DNA of 64,000 bases from an uncultured Prevotella sp. (GCA_905233165.1 CAJODL010000001.1:248001-312000), one strand, 5' to 3'; shown: positions 25,029 through 36,052, counted from the stretch's first letter. Notes: generated by a model not told the origin, from the letters alone. A program made the numbers and translations.

Positions 25029-26539
25029 GCTTTGTGTCCTCCTATTTGATTATTGCGTTCCTTTGCTGTCGCTCCTTCCTCAAAATTTAATCCTCTTAAG
25101 ATAGAATTTTTACCAAAACGTTTTTTTATTGATATTTGGGTTTCTTGGAGACGACGCTCTTTTTCAAGTCTTTTCTTTTCTTTTTGTTCTTGTTTTCTTT
25201 TTTGTTCGTAGTCAATGAAAAGATTCAGTTGTGTGGTGCTGTTTTCTTGTATGGCTTTTTCTTCAGGTATTACATTATTAACGGTGATGTTGAGTCGGCG
25301 TATGAGTAGGTTTTTATCAACGATTTCATCGTATAATTTGGTTATAGCTTCTGTTATTAATCGTGTTGATGATGTTGGGTGTGGAAGGTTTGCAGTGCCA
25401 TGTGCAGGTTTGGGTACCATTTTTCCGTAAAAGTTTGCCTTTATCTCTCCATGATAATTGGCTCGAATTGCATCGTTGGTTAGGTTTTCAGAATCATATC
25501 CAACGTATATAGTTACTTGGTCGGTAACAAGTCGTAAGGAAACAAGTTTTAAGGCCATACTATCGGCCATCTCCATAATTACTACCCGTGCTTTCTTATT
25601 ATCATAAGGTGAAGACAATACCTGTCCGTTGCTGAATGAGTTTTTTTCTGGCCTATATGCCTTTATCACATCCATGGTGCATGGCTCCCATCCCCATGCA
25701 TGATCTATAAGCAATTCCGCATTTACACCAAATAGATTGTAAAGCAAATCTTCGTTATATTCTGACATAAGAGCTATCTTACCCATGGTGTCAATACCAT
25801 ATCGACTCAAAGATTGTGCTATCCCCTTCCCAACACGCCAAAAGGCTGTTATAGGGCGATGATTCCACAATTTTTGACGATATGTCATCTCATCCAGTTC
25901 GGCGATGCGCACTCCGTCTTTATCAGGTGGGGTCTTCTTTGCCATAATGTCCATCGCCACCTTTGCCAAATAAAGATTTGTGCCAATGCCAGCTGTTGCT
26001 GTTATGCCTGTCTGTTTGAGTACATCTCGAATCATCTTGATGGCAAGTTCGTGGGCTGTCATCTTGTAGCTATCAAGGTAATTGGTTACATCCATAAATA
26101 CCTCGTCAATGGAGTATACATGAATGTCCTCAGCAGCAATGTATTTCAGGTAAATGCAATATATCTTCGAACTTACCTCTATATAATGTGCCATCCGAGG
26201 TGGAACTGCAATATAATCCACAGCCCAGTCAGGATGTGCCTTCAGTTCAATATCGGAACAGGATTTGCCTGTCAGTCGATGTGATGGAACAGAATCTTTT
26301 CGTTGGTTATTGATGCCTTGTAAACGTTGTATGACCTCAAAAAGACGTGCTCTGCCACTAATGCCGTATTGTTTCAGTGACGGAGTAACTGCAAGACATA
26401 TTGTCTTTTCTGTTCTGCTAACGTCAGCAACTACAAGATTAGTTGTTAGTGGGTCTAGGTTTCTTTCTACGCATTCAACAGATGCATAGAAAGATTTTAA
26501 ATCGATGGCTATATATGTGCGTTTCTTTTTCTCCACCAA
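25025..26539 (-). CDS. Y-family (UmuC/DinB-like) DNA polymerase
   Basis: This 504-residue translesion polymerase shows the palm motifs AIDLKSFYASVECVERN (first metal-binding Asp, Tyr steric gate region) and YSIDEVFMDV (Asp-Glu pair), then helix-hairpin-helix and little-finger regions. The C-terminus (about 440-504) is a Lys/Glu-rich coiled stretch. The size and lack of a typical DinB clamp motif fit the longer UmuC/PolV-like group seen with YolD-like partners. It is 40 bases downstream of the esterase and overlaps the small partner gene. No LexA-type site was recognised near it. Confidence 0.87.
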   Translation of the reverse strand: MVEKKKRTYIAIDLKSFYASVECVERNLDPLTTNLVVADVSRTEKTICLAVTPSLKQYGISGRARLFEVIQRLQGINNQRKDSVPSHRLTGKSCSDIELKAHPDWAVDYIAVPPRMAHYIEVSSKIYCIYLKYIAAEDIHVYSIDEVFMDVTNYLDSYKMTAHELAIKMIRDVLKQTGITATAGIGTNLYLAKVAMDIMAKKTPPDKDGVRIAELDEMTYRQKLWNHRPITAFWRVGKGIAQSLSRYGIDTMGKIALMSEYNEDLLYNLFGVNAELLIDHAWGWEPCTMDVIKAYRPEKNSFSNGQVLSSPYDNKKARVVIMEMADSMALKLVSLRLVTDQVTIYVGYDSENLTNDAIRANYHGEIKANFYGKMVPKPAHGTANLPHPTSSTRLITEAITKLYDEIVDKNLLIRRLNITVNNVIPEEKAIQENSTTQLNLFIDYEQKRKQEQKEKKRLEKERRLQETQISIKKRFGKNSILRGLNFEEGATAKERNNQIGGHKA

Positions 26540-26579
26540 TTTGTAAACACCATGTGATATGTTTTATTTTTTTGTCTGC

Positions 26580-27473
26580 CTATAAATTCCCAAAATTTTT
26601 GTTGGCACGTTTTAGCACATCTTCCAATACGCTGTTTACCCATTTCGCATCGTGAGCACCATCATTAACATACATGGAACAAGAAATGCCCTTCTCCCTA
26701 AAAGTTTTCATCAGGTCCATGTTGGCTTCGAGGGTAAAGTCCTTGTCACCGACGGCTATCTTCCAATCAGTTTTCTTCCATGCAGATACTTCATCCTTGG
26801 TACCGTTATTCACGCGTACTATGGGGTTGTTGCTCTCTATTACTTGCTGTCTCCATGCAGCAGAAGGGTCATTTTTCAGAAATGATAGAGGCTGGCGTCT
26901 CAGGTATCCGCTGATATCATATATCATACAGAAATATTCAGGATGATGTACACCATAAACTGTTGCTGCACCACCTCCCATTGAGAAACCACCGATAGCG
27001 CGTCCACCTTTGTCAGTTCTTACACGGTATGTCTTTTCTATGTATGGGATAAGTTCATTGAAAAAATAATCCTCATATTTCCAGTCAGGAGTGCCATTAT
27101 TGTCTCTTTCTGCATTGAAATACATCATATTCTGTTGATTTCCTTCAGCACAAACAATAACCATTTCATCAATGTTTCCATTACTGATTAGGCGATTTGC
27201 AACTTCGGAGATATGGTGTATTTTCTCCCAATCGGTATTTGAACCTCCTCCACCATGCATCAAGTAAAGGACTGGATAACTTTTCTGATTGTTTGTATTA
27301 TAACTGCCAGGAAGGTAGATGGAATATTCACGTTCAGAGATACCTTTCAGCAGTTTGCAAGGCATTTTGAGTGTTTGCATATTTCCTTGATTATGAAGAT
27401 TGTCTTGTGCCAATGTCGTCAAGGGAAATAACATTAAAAGAAAAGAAAATGCGATATAAAAGAAATACTTCAT
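26580..27473 (-). CDS. Secreted CE1-type esterase (putative esterase family)
   Basis: This 297-residue alpha/beta-hydrolase has a signal peptide (about 1-22, TTLAQ), an oxyanion region LYLMHGGGGSNTDW, the nucleophile Ser164 in GGFSMGGGAA and the catalytic His in DGAHDAKWV. The family includes feruloyl and acetyl-xylan esterases and S-formylglutathione hydrolases. The signal peptide and the glycan loci in this window favour a role on plant polysaccharide esters, but it sits among housekeeping genes, so substrate is open. It lies 54 bases after the M15 gene and 40 before the polymerase. Confidence 0.82.
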   Translation of the reverse strand: MKYFFYIAFSFLLMLFPLTTLAQDNLHNQGNMQTLKMPCKLLKGISEREYSIYLPGSYNTNNQKSYPVLYLMHGGGGSNTDWEKIHHISEVANRLISNGNIDEMVIVCAEGNQQNMMYFNAERDNNGTPDWKYEDYFFNELIPYIEKTYRVRTDKGGRAIGGFSMGGGAATVYGVHHPEYFCMIYDISGYLRRQPLSFLKNDPSAAWRQQVIESNNPIVRVNNGTKDEVSAWKKTDWKIAVGDKDFTLEANMDLMKTFREKGISCSMYVNDGAHDAKWVNSVLEDVLKRANKNFGNL

Positions 27474-27527
27474 AATGTATAAATAGATTTTGATTTGTTG
27501 TATAGCTAGTAAGATATTTTAAGGAAA

Positions 27528-28058
27528 TTATTTTTCAAAATGTTGATAATCTTTCAGTGTACGCCAATCGCCACCCCATTTAAAACCATGTTTTATAAAG
27601 AGGCGATATACTAGTCCGTTCTTTTTTATTTGTGGATTTTTGAAATATTTCCTTCCTCCTTCTGGTTTTACTATGCTTCCTTTTACGTATGGATTGTAGA
27701 GAGGATTTATGTCTATGGCGAGTCCGAGAGCATGTTTTGAAAGGCGTTTCTTCGAGCCTGTCATAACTCTATAGTTGTAACATGATGTATTATTCGCTGC
27801 CATACTTTTATCATCATCACCATCGTATTCGCTGGTGGGGCGCATACGTTCAATGCGATATTTTGCCTTATATAACTCAGCAAATATTTCCTCCAAATCT
27901 TTTGCTATGCTTTTGTTACATTCTAGAATACCTGTTGTTGGATTTCCGTCTTTATCATAGTGTGGAATTTGTAGAGTAACAATATCGGCTGCTTTCTGAG
28001 CCATACTTGGTACAGAAAGTAAAATTAGCAATATTAAGATGAAAAGTATCTGTTTCAT
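27528..28058 (-). CDS. M15-family peptidase (VanY/endolysin-type)
   Basis: This 176-residue zinc peptidase has a signal peptide (1-20, PSMAQ) and the M15 metal site: SKHALGLAIDINP supplies His and Asp, and DYQHFEK near the C-terminus supplies the second His. Members cleave D-Ala-D-Ala or L-Ala-D-Glu bonds of peptidoglycan, so it probably trims the wall in the periplasm. Its ATG shares one base with the helicase stop (TAATG), so translation is coupled to the helicase gene. Confidence 0.85.
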   Translation of the reverse strand: MKQILFILILLILLSVPSMAQKAADIVTLQIPHYDKDGNPTTGILECNKSIAKDLEEIFAELYKAKYRIERMRPTSEYDGDDDKSMAANNTSCYNYRVMTGSKKRLSKHALGLAIDINPLYNPYVKGSIVKPEGGRKYFKNPQIKKNGLVYRLFIKHGFKWGGDWRTLKDYQHFEK

Positions 28059-31000
28059 TATATTTTCTCTCCTCTTACCATTTCCAACAACTCTTCACCA
28101 GTGAGGCGATAGCTCATATCTGTTGCTTTCAAGACATTATCTACCAATTTCTTCTTTCTAGCATGGAGACGTTGTATCTTTTCTTCAATTGTTCCTTCGG
28201 AAATGAGGTGATAAACAGTAACTGCCTGTTTCTGTCCGATACGATGTGCACGATCTGTTGCTTGTGCTTCAATGGCAGGATTCCACCATGGATCCATATG
28301 TATGACATAGTTTGCTCGTGTGAGATTAAGTCCCAATCCACCAGCCTTGAGTGAAATGAGGAATACAGGACAATCCCCATTTTGGAATCTTTCCACAAGT
28401 TGTTGACGTTCTTTTATAGGTGTTGAGCCGTCAATATATATATAATGTATGTGGGATTCATCAAGATTCTTCTTTATCTGTGTTAGGTATGTCGTGAATT
28501 GTGAGAATACCAAGGAACTACCACCGCCTTCCATGATTGTTATGAGTAATTCTGTTAGTGCAACAATCTTAGATTTGCTGCAAGCGCAGAGGCGTAGTTT
28601 TGTAATCTCTGCCAGAGTGTTGAAGGAGACATTCTGGTTTCCTGCATTGTTCCGCAGTTCCTCTTCAATGAGTGTTTGCGTCTTTTGGCGCATAACTTCA
28701 TATTTGAGTTTTTCCTCTTCAGAAAGCGTGACATGCTGATATATCTCTTCCTTGTCGGGCAGTTCCTGTGCTACTTTATCTTTAGTCCTACGTAGCATGA
28801 AAGGTTTTATCAGATTGTCAAGATTCTCTTGTGCTAATTTATCGTGAAGCAGTTCTATTGGCTGAATAAAACGTTTGTTGAAATTCTCAAAACTGCCCAA
28901 AAGGCCAGGATTGACAAATTGGAAGAGGTTCCACAATTCACCAAGATGGTTCTGTACAGGTGTACCTGTCAGCATTATGCGATAGTCACTCTTCAGTTTC
29001 ATCGCAACTGCTGAGGTTTTGGCGCCGCGGTTCTTGATGATATGTGCTTCATCTAAGCAGATTGTCTTCCACTGTTTATTGGTGACATCTTCTTTTACAC
29101 TTAGCAGCAACATATATGACATAACGACAACATCTCCTGGTCCAGCTTGTTTAATGGCATCAGCACGATTTATTTCGTAGTTGAGCATTATGACGTTGAG
29201 GCTAGGTGCAAAACGTGCGAATTCTGTATTCCAGTTCGGTGTTACGGAGGCTGGTGCTATTACGAGAGCTGGACCTTCTTTTGCTCTTGCCAGAAGCAAG
29301 GCTATCGTTTGTATAGTCTTACCCAAGCCCATATCATCAGCGAGTAGTGCTCCTGCTCCCCATTTGTTCAAGCGCATCATCCATTGGTAGCCTTCTTTCT
29401 GGTAAGTACGCAATGTTGCTTGTAGGGTAGAAGGTATCTGTGGGTGATATATGCTAGCTTTCCTTATACGTTGACGTATTTCTCGCAACTCTTCGTCTCC
29501 TTCTAATTGTAGTTCTCCTTCGAGCACATCGTTGCTTAGAAGTGCTGCAGAAAATGGTGACATCTGTAGTCGTGAATGGTGTCTTGATGCGATGGTGGCG
29601 AGTCTGTTAAGCTGTTGACGCAGTTTTTCTGATAGAGCCAAAAATTCTCCATCGCTAAGGCGGATATATCTTCCGTGGCTTTGAGCCGAGAGTTCCAGCA
29701 ATTGTGCCATAGAAAGAACCTTTTCTTGGTCAACGTTTATGCTACCCTCTATATCAAACCAACCATTTTCATTGCGTCTAATGCTGCCATTCCAGATGCT
29801 GCTTGTACTCTTTGTTTTTATGTTGAGTGATATACCTTCTGGCCATTCGCATATTATAGTATCTTGATGTTGTTGTGCATATTCCAATATGGGCAGGAGG
29901 TCATATATCCCAAGTGTTATGGAGGTTTCTCCATATAGTGCTGTTGCTTCAATGAAATCGTTGAAAATTCTAAGTTCACACTCCATATCGCGATTTATCC
30001 GAGTGCGGTTTTCACCTATTCCATCGATTATAACTTGTTTTCCTCGTCCTGGTATCAACCGCACCTTACCGCCTTCTATTGTGCGTATAAAAATCTCAAT
30101 GGCATATCGCTGCTTTTCCTGTTTGAGAATCTGTATTACCAATTTTGTATCCGCATCTCGTATTGGCAAAGTAGAGCCTCCTTCCAATAGGTCGCTATGA
30201 ATCTCCAATCTTGAACCATCGGCAAAACGTTGCATACTGGCTTTTACAAGGAAGTTCTTCAACTTTTCCTCCATCGACAATGGGAAGATCTTCTCTACTA
30301 GACGATCATAGTATTTCCGTTGCCTTTCACCAATGCGTATAAAGTTTATAGAGGTCCTGCCTCGATGACTAATAAAAATGCCTTGTTCTATTGCCTCGCG
30401 AGGTACATTGCTGTCAACTGTAAAACCATTTGGAGTACGTGTGACTCGCATGTATGGCATCTCTTCATTCACTTCTATGATGTAGTGTGGCGCGTATTTT
30501 CCTCCATAGAGTGGAGTACCCTCTAGAACCTCTATCAGGACATCTTCTATCATCTTGGTTTGTCCGCTAAGGCGTTTCCCCGCTCCCCATTGTCCGCTCT
30601 TCAGCATTGATTGTATGCGCGTCTCTACAGTTCTGACTCGGGGGCTTGTCATAAAGTATGCCTTTCTGGTAGGAGTAGTATAGCTTTCTTCTGAATCTTC
30701 TTGGTGAGGCATATTCATCAGCAGGGTATTTTCCTTAAGGATGTTCCATTGTATATGAACATCAGATAGTTCTGTTACCTGTGTCTCTGCATTTGTCATG
30801 CCAATGTACTGGAACATCATCTTTGCCATTACACGGTCAATGCCTTTCTTGCTAGTAAGAAGAGCCATAAGGTCTTTCTTTTGCTGCTTCTCAGAGCTAG
30901 AACTAAATAGAATGCCATACAACACTTTTGCTGCACGTGTCAGATTCTCCTCTTGAACTTTTCCAATACCCAATGCTTTCTTACGTCCTTCCTCACTAAA

Positions 31001-31861
31001 AGTGCGTTTAGCTATTGTAACAAAGTAGAAATTGACTATTTCCATTGGCAGATATGGCTTTGAGGTGGAATAGCCTTTGTCTTTGTTATTTAGTGAAAGG
31101 GCTTTCTTGAAGTGTTCAAAGCCTTTTTTATCGTTGCCGTGAAGAGCTTCATATATTCCTGCTATGACGCGATGGTCTCTGTTCGAGGACAGAAGGAAGT
31201 CAGGCGTCTTACCATAAGCTAAGTAGCTATAGAGATCCAGTGTGCATTGTAAGCTTTCCTTCTGTTGTGTTATCTCAGTATTTTGGTAACCTTTTATGAG
31301 GTTTTTCAAATGATATATATCTGTCAACTCACCTGACGAAAAGAGATATCTTATTGTGTTTTCGATGATACCGAAGAAATTTGCCTTGTTAAAGAGTAGC
31401 AATAGTGGAGCAAAACGATAATCCAGAACAGCAGGAACGAGAATTTCGAGATTTTTGCTGATGGCAAAATCGTCAATCTTTTCAATATTTACATGCTGAT
31501 AGGAACTACTTATAAACTCCCACAGCATTTTCTGTATAATGGTTGGCTGTAGATCTGCTCCTACAGCATTCAGGACTTCTACTGTCTCCTCTGGCTTCTT
31601 TTCCACGAGATATTGCATCACCTTGATGAGTAACTCAGGCTTTACACAATGATCATAGGAGTCTGTGCGCCAATTGAAAGAGTATTCGTCAATCAATCCT
31701 TGTGAGCAAAGAGATTTCGTGAGATGTTTTAGGTCTGTACAAGGACCTGTTGGCAGACTATTTAGAATCGGTAAAATTCTATTAGCCTGCGAGCCCTCAG
31801 TATCGTATAGGGCAAAAATGGTGAGCAGTTGGAGCTGCTGTTTATTAAGCGCTGAAAGCAA
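28058..31861 (-). CDS. SNF2-family DEAD/H helicase-like ATPase
   Basis: This protein has 1267 residues. The C-terminal 480 residues form a complete SNF2 motor: motif I DDMGLGKTIQTI, motif II DEAH, motif III LTGTPVQNHLGELWN, motif V AGGLGLNLTRANYVIH and motif VI QATDRAHRIGQ. The N-terminal 780 residues are a helical and beta-rich region of unknown role; no SWIM zinc finger was seen. Bacterial SNF2 proteins of this size are thought to remodel protein-nucleic acid complexes or transcription. The start at 31861 lies inside the end of sufE (17-base overlap), and the stop overlaps the M15 gene. Confidence 0.9.
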   Translation of the reverse strand: MLSALNKQQLQLLTIFALYDTEGSQANRILPILNSLPTGPCTDLKHLTKSLCSQGLIDEYSFNWRTDSYDHCVKPELLIKVMQYLVEKKPEETVEVLNAVGADLQPTIIQKMLWEFISSSYQHVNIEKIDDFAISKNLEILVPAVLDYRFAPLLLLFNKANFFGIIENTIRYLFSSGELTDIYHLKNLIKGYQNTEITQQKESLQCTLDLYSYLAYGKTPDFLLSSNRDHRVIAGIYEALHGNDKKGFEHFKKALSLNNKDKGYSTSKPYLPMEIVNFYFVTIAKRTFSEEGRKKALGIGKVQEENLTRAAKVLYGILFSSSSEKQQKKDLMALLTSKKGIDRVMAKMMFQYIGMTNAETQVTELSDVHIQWNILKENTLLMNMPHQEDSEESYTTPTRKAYFMTSPRVRTVETRIQSMLKSGQWGAGKRLSGQTKMIEDVLIEVLEGTPLYGGKYAPHYIIEVNEEMPYMRVTRTPNGFTVDSNVPREAIEQGIFISHRGRTSINFIRIGERQRKYYDRLVEKIFPLSMEEKLKNFLVKASMQRFADGSRLEIHSDLLEGGSTLPIRDADTKLVIQILKQEKQRYAIEIFIRTIEGGKVRLIPGRGKQVIIDGIGENRTRINRDMECELRIFNDFIEATALYGETSITLGIYDLLPILEYAQQHQDTIICEWPEGISLNIKTKSTSSIWNGSIRRNENGWFDIEGSINVDQEKVLSMAQLLELSAQSHGRYIRLSDGEFLALSEKLRQQLNRLATIASRHHSRLQMSPFSAALLSNDVLEGELQLEGDEELREIRQRIRKASIYHPQIPSTLQATLRTYQKEGYQWMMRLNKWGAGALLADDMGLGKTIQTIALLLARAKEGPALVIAPASVTPNWNTEFARFAPSLNVIMLNYEINRADAIKQAGPGDVVVMSYMLLLSVKEDVTNKQWKTICLDEAHIIKNRGAKTSAVAMKLKSDYRIMLTGTPVQNHLGELWNLFQFVNPGLLGSFENFNKRFIQPIELLHDKLAQENLDNLIKPFMLRRTKDKVAQELPDKEEIYQHVTLSEEEKLKYEVMRQKTQTLIEEELRNNAGNQNVSFNTLAEITKLRLCACSKSKIVALTELLITIMEGGGSSLVFSQFTTYLTQIKKNLDESHIHYIYIDGSTPIKERQQLVERFQNGDCPVFLISLKAGGLGLNLTRANYVIHMDPWWNPAIEAQATDRAHRIGQKQAVTVYHLISEGTIEEKIQRLHARKKKLVDNVLKATDMSYRLTGEELLEMVRGEKI

Positions 31862-32270
31862 GAGCGTATGCTTTAATACGTTTTACCATTGCGAGGAGTC
31901 CGTTAGAGCGAGTAGGAGAGAGGTGGTCTTTTAGGCCTATGGCTTCAATGAAATGGAAGTCTGAATTCAATATCTCCTTTGCTGGTTGGTCATTGATGAC
32001 GCGTATTAGCAAGGCTATGATACCCTTTACTATCAAAGCATCGCTATCCGCTTGAAAATGTAAAATCTTACCATTCTCTCCGTCAGAAGCATCACATTGT
32101 ATCCATACACGACTCTGGCATCCTTCAATTATATTTTGCTCTGTCTTGTATTTCTCGTCCAGAGGTTCCTGTTCGCCACCAAGGTCAATGAGCAACTGGT
32201 ATTTATCCATCCAGTCGTCAAGGGCGCTGAACTCTTCTATTATCTCTTCTTGTATATCGTTAATTGTCAT
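31845..32270 (-). CDS. sufE: Cysteine desulfuration protein SufE
   Basis: This 141-residue protein takes sulfur from SufS persulfide and passes it to the SufBCD scaffold for Fe-S cluster assembly. The conserved sulfur-accepting Cys51 lies in IIEGCQSRVW, the same position as in E. coli SufE, and length is normal. It overlaps the U32 gene upstream by 11 bases and the SNF2 gene downstream by 17. No sufBCDS genes are in the window, so it is a detached sufE. Its position in a run starting with nadA, itself an Fe-S enzyme, may be more than chance. Confidence 0.93.
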   Translation of the reverse strand: MTINDIQEEIIEEFSALDDWMDKYQLLIDLGGEQEPLDEKYKTEQNIIEGCQSRVWIQCDASDGENGKILHFQADSDALIVKGIIALLIRVINDQPAKEILNSDFHFIEAIGLKDHLSPTRSNGLLAMVKRIKAYALAFSA

Positions 32271-33504
32271 TTTCTTTTTCTAAAATAAATAGTTTGTCAC
32301 TTGGTCTTACCTTATCTGGAACGGCAATACTTATTCTTTGTCCTTTTTTTGCGGTTTGGACGGGTTTGAGGTCATAGCGTATCTCTTTTACCTCATCAAT
32401 GTATAATGCTCCTGTGGTAGGACCTGTAATGAGAAGTTTGTCACCAATATTGATATCATGTGCCTCTACTTGGAATTCTGCTACTCCTATCTTGGAGAAA
32501 TATTTTATGGTTTTGGCAGCATAAACTTTCTTTTCTGTAGCTTTTGAGCCATATGCTTCATTCCATTCTCCCAAAGTCTGTCCCTGGTAGTAGCCATCCC
32601 AGAATCCTCTGTTAAATACTCGTGCCAGTCGCTCATCCCATTGGTCCTTTTTCTCTTCAGTAAAGGTTCCATCTTTAACAGAAGCGATAGCCTCCTTGTA
32701 ACATCTTACGACTGTATCGACATATTCAGGACCTCGTGCTCTACCTTCAATCTTGAAAACCTCTACTCCTGCGTCTAGCATCTTGTCGATGAAACGGATT
32801 GTTTTAAGGTCCTTTGGCGACATGATATATTTGTTATCGACGAGGAGTTCATTTCCTGTTTCAGCATCTCTCACCTCATAGCCTCGTCTGCATATCTGCA
32901 CACACTCCCCTCGATTTGCACTCCTGTTGGCATTATGGAGAGATAGGTAACACTTGCCGGAAATTGCCATACACAAGGCTCCATGACAGAACATCTCTAT
33001 GCGGATAGGTTTTCCTGATGGGCCACAAATGCCTTCCTTCAAGGCTTGTTCATGTATTTCCTTCACCTGCTCCATATTCAGTTCGCGTGCCAATACCACG
33101 ACATCAGCAAACTGGGCATAGAAACGCAGGGCTTCGATATTTGAGATGTTCAGCTGTGTGGAAAGGTGTACCTCTTGACCAACTTGGCGACAATACATCA
33201 TTACTGCTATATCGGAAGCTATTACAGCGCTGATGTTAGCCTCTTTGGCAGCATCGATGATTTCGTGCATTTGTGGAATATCTTCGCCATAGATGATGGT
33301 GTTTACGGTAAGATATGATTTTATGTTGTGTTCCTCACACAACTGGGCTATCTCACGCAGATCATCGATGGTGAATGCTGATGCGGAATGGGCACGCATA
33401 TTCAGTTTACCAATGCCAAAGTAGATGCTATCTGCTCCAGCATTGATAGCTGCGGCCAAGGATTCCCTTGACCCTACAGGTGCCATTATCTCTAGATTTC
33501 CCAT
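32260..33504 (-). CDS. U32-family protein (TrhP/YegQ-like)
   Basis: This 414-residue protein starts [27 protein letters not shown], the family opening, and has the signature [19 protein letters not shown] with cysteines that bind an Fe-S cluster, and QICRRGYEV further on. Once annotated as collagenase-like peptidases, TrhP/YegQ members are needed for prephenate-dependent hydroxylation of uridine 34 in tRNA; a tRNA role is more likely here than proteolysis. It overlaps cysS by 13 bases and sufE by 11. Confidence 0.87.
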   Translation of the reverse strand: MGNLEIMAPVGSRESLAAAINAGADSIYFGIGKLNMRAHSASAFTIDDLREIAQLCEEHNIKSYLTVNTIIYGEDIPQMHEIIDAAKEANISAVIASDIAVMMYCRQVGQEVHLSTQLNISNIEALRFYAQFADVVVLARELNMEQVKEIHEQALKEGICGPSGKPIRIEMFCHGALCMAISGKCYLSLHNANRSANRGECVQICRRGYEVRDAETGNELLVDNKYIMSPKDLKTIRFIDKMLDAGVEVFKIEGRARGPEYVDTVVRCYKEAIASVKDGTFTEEKKDQWDERLARVFNRGFWDGYYQGQTLGEWNEAYGSKATEKKVYAAKTIKYFSKIGVAEFQVEAHDINIGDKLLITGPTTGALYIDEVKEIRYDLKPVQTAKKGQRISIAVPDKVRPSDKLFILEKENDN

Positions 33505-34973
33505 ATTGCTCCGTCAGGAGTGTCTTTGATTATTATTCCTGCCTCGTTGAGGTCATCGCGTATTTTGTCTGATGTAGCCCAGTCTTTGTCAGCCTTCGCC
33601 TTCGCACGAATGTCGAGCACCATCTGCATCACCTTGTCGAGAGCTTTGTTGTTACCACCATTGTCGTTAGTGTTGATGAGGCCCAGGATATCTTCTATCC
33701 AAAGGTGCATTGTATGAGAAAGAGCTTGCAGGTCGTCAGCGCTGATTTTTGCCTTTCTGTCAACCAATAGATTTACCTGATGGCAAGCTTCAAAGAGTTC
33801 GCTGATGACGATAGGTGTCTGCATATCGTCATTCATTGCTGCATAGAGTTTATTATTCAACTCTTTCACGAAAGCAGTAATTTCAGGACTTGAGCCCTTT
33901 GCTGGCTGTATTCGTTTCAGGTCTTTCAGTCCGTTCATCAGTCGTGCAAATCCCTTTTCTGCTGCTTCGAGGGCCTCGCTTGAGAAGTCCACAGTTCCAC
34001 GATAGTGGGCAGAGAGGATGAAGAAACGTATTGTCATTGGGCTGAATGGCTTTGTCAGCAACTCATGCTCGCCCTTGAAGAACTGGTCGAGGGTGATGAA
34101 ATTGTTGTATGACTTACCCATCTTCTGTCCGTTGATGGTAATCATATTGTTATGCATCCAGTAGTGCACTGCCTGATGTCCCATAGAAGCCTGTGCCTGA
34201 GCTATTTCGCACTCGTGATGAGGGAAAACAAGGTCCATACCGCCACCATGAATATCAAACTCATCGCCCAGATACTTCCTTCCCATGGCTGTACATTCGC
34301 AGTGCCAACCAGGGAAACCATCGCTCCAAGGAGAAGGCCATCTCATGATGTGCTCAGGCTGTGCTTTCTTCCACAGGGCAAAGTCGGCTTGATTCTTCTT
34401 TTCACCTACTCCAGCAAGGGTATCGCGAGAGGCATCTTTGATGTTTTCGAGGGTGCGGCCAGAGAGAATGCCATACTTATAGTCCTTATTGTATTTCTCG
34501 ATGTCGAAATATACCGAACCATTGCTCACATAAGCATAGCCGTTGTCAAGTATCTCCTTCACAAGTTGCTGTTGCTCAATGATATGGCCCGTTGCATGAG
34601 GCTCGATAGATGGTGGCAGCACATTCAGCTTCTCCATAGCCGAGTTAAAACGGCGAGTGTAGTATTGTGCTATCTCCATAGGCTCCAACTGCTCCAGTCG
34701 TGCCTTTTTTGCAATCTTGTCCTCGCCTTCGTCAGCATCGTGCTCCAAGTGGCCCACATCAGTGATGTTGCGCACATAGCGAACCTTGTATCCGAGGTGC
34801 TGCAGGTATCTGAACAGTATGTCAAAAGTGATGGCAGGACGAGCGTGTCCCAAATGTGCATCGCCATAAACTGTAGGTCCGCAAACATACATTCCTACAT
34901 GTCCTGGGTTAATAGGTTTAAAGGCCTCCTTCTTGTGGGTGAGGGTGTTGTATATCAAAAAAGTTTGTTCCAT
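33492..34973 (-). CDS. cysS: Cysteine--tRNA ligase
   Basis: This 493-residue class I synthetase charges tRNA-Cys. The zinc ligands are in [17 protein letters not shown] and HHECEIAQ; the HIGH-type motif is HLGHAR, and the KMSKS loop is [10 protein letters not shown]. Length is normal. The gene starts 29 bases after the nadA stop with no promoter box between, so it should be transcribed from the nadA promoter, and its 3' end overlaps the U32 gene. Confidence 0.96.
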   Translation of the reverse strand: MEQTFLIYNTLTHKKEAFKPINPGHVGMYVCGPTVYGDAHLGHARPAITFDILFRYLQHLGYKVRYVRNITDVGHLEHDADEGEDKIAKKARLEQLEPMEIAQYYTRRFNSAMEKLNVLPPSIEPHATGHIIEQQQLVKEILDNGYAYVSNGSVYFDIEKYNKDYKYGILSGRTLENIKDASRDTLAGVGEKKNQADFALWKKAQPEHIMRWPSPWSDGFPGWHCECTAMGRKYLGDEFDIHGGGMDLVFPHHECEIAQAQASMGHQAVHYWMHNNMITINGQKMGKSYNNFITLDQFFKGEHELLTKPFSPMTIRFFILSAHYRGTVDFSSEALEAAEKGFARLMNGLKDLKRIQPAKGSSPEITAFVKELNNKLYAAMNDDMQTPIVISELFEACHQVNLLVDRKAKISADDLQALSHTMHLWIEDILGLINTNDNGGNNKALDKVMQMVLDIRAKAKADKDWATSDKIRDDLNEAGIIIKDTPDGAIWEI

Positions 34974-35002
34974 ATTTTGTCTTTGTGCTTTAATTCTTAA
35001 AC

Positions 35003-35995
35003 TTAACTAAGTTTCAGCATTTTGTTTATTGGTTTTACTGCATCTTTTGCTATTTCTTCGCTGACAGTCACCTCAGGTGCTCCATAGAGAAGGCAGTTAC
35101 GCAGTTTCTTGAGGGTATTCATTTTCATATATTGACACTCATTACATCCGCATGAGGTAGCCCCTTCAGAAATCTCTGGCGGAACTGGTAGGAATGTACA
35201 GTCAGGACACATTCTCTTCAGTTCGTGCATGATGCCAGCCTCTGTTGCTACGATGAAAGTTGGAGGGTCTAAACGCTTTACACTATTCTCTTTTCTCACA
35301 TGCTTTGCATAGCGTATCATGTCTGCCGTAGAACCCTTCACGTCAGCCATAGCGAGCACAGGGGCTTTACATTCCAAGTGTGCCATAACGATAGCTTCTG
35401 GATGTTCTGCCTTCAGCTTTGCAATTGCCTCAACAGAGAAGCGCTCATGAACATGACAGCCACCATTCCACAATTCCATATTTCGTCCTGTTACGGAATT
35501 GATATATGCTCCGAGGTTATAGTCAGGACCAAAGAGAATCTTTGCATTCTTAGGCAACTGATCCACAACTTTTTTAGCATTGCCGCTGGTTACAACCACA
35601 TCGGTAAGAGCCTTCGTAGCAGCAGTAGTATTGACATACTGTACTATGAGATGGTCAGGATGTTCCTCCTTCCATTTGCGCAAATCCTCAGCATTACAGC
35701 TATCTGCAAGAGAGCATCCAGCATCGGGATCAGGCACCAGAACCTTCTTGTTTGGCGAGAGAAGCTTACAGGTCTCGGCCATAAAGTGTACACCACACAT
35801 CACAATGATGTCGGCATTTGTTGCTGCCGCCTGGCGGGCAAGGGCCAGAGAATCTCCAATGAAGTCTGCCACCTCTTGTATGTCACCAGTAGTATAGTAG
35901 TGTGCAAGTATTACTGCATTCTTCTCTTCACACAACTCGCGTATCTCTGCTTGAAGCTCTTTCACACGCTCTGGGGTAAGCTGTTTTGTTTCCAT
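35003..35995 (-). CDS. nadA: Quinolinate synthase A
   Basis: This 330-residue [4Fe-4S] enzyme condenses iminoaspartate with dihydroxyacetone phosphate to quinolinate in NAD synthesis. Seen: [23 protein letters not shown] split by the substrate-binding YY region, cluster cysteines in [13 protein letters not shown], and the C-terminal [15 protein letters not shown] start at 35995 ([11 protein letters not shown]) because an upstream in-frame ATG at 36052 would translate through the promoter at 36023-36052. It appears to head a run of up to nine minus-strand genes. nadB and nadC are not in the window. Confidence 0.94.
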   Translation of the reverse strand: METKQLTPERVKELQAEIRELCEEKNAVILAHYYTTGDIQEVADFIGDSLALARQAAATNADIIVMCGVHFMAETCKLLSPNKKVLVPDPDAGCSLADSCNAEDLRKWKEEHPDHLIVQYVNTTAATKALTDVVVTSGNAKKVVDQLPKNAKILFGPDYNLGAYINSVTGRNMELWNGGCHVHERFSVEAIAKLKAEHPEAIVMAHLECKAPVLAMADVKGSTADMIRYAKHVRKENSVKRLDPPTFIVATEAGIMHELKRMCPDCTFLPVPPEISEGATSCGCNECQYMKMNTLKKLRNCLLYGAPEVTVSEEIAKDAVKPINKMLKLS

Positions 35996-36022
35996 ATTTT
36001 TGGGGTAAATTTTTTTCGCGTG

Positions 36023-36052
36023 CAAAGTTACAAAAAAATGAGTGAAGTACAA
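36023..36052 (-). promoter_or_regulatory. Promoter of the nadA run
   Basis: On the minus strand, TTG (complement 36050-36052), a 19-base spacer and TAACTTTG (36023-36030), 28 bases before the nadA ATG. A second TAACTTTG-type box is at 36107-36114 but lacks a matching TTG. Confidence 0.75.

Noticed and set aside
34152..35000. A 282-codon plus-strand reading frame
   Set aside because: It lies opposite cysS, whose motifs are intact, and its translation shows no family features; it is a shadow frame.
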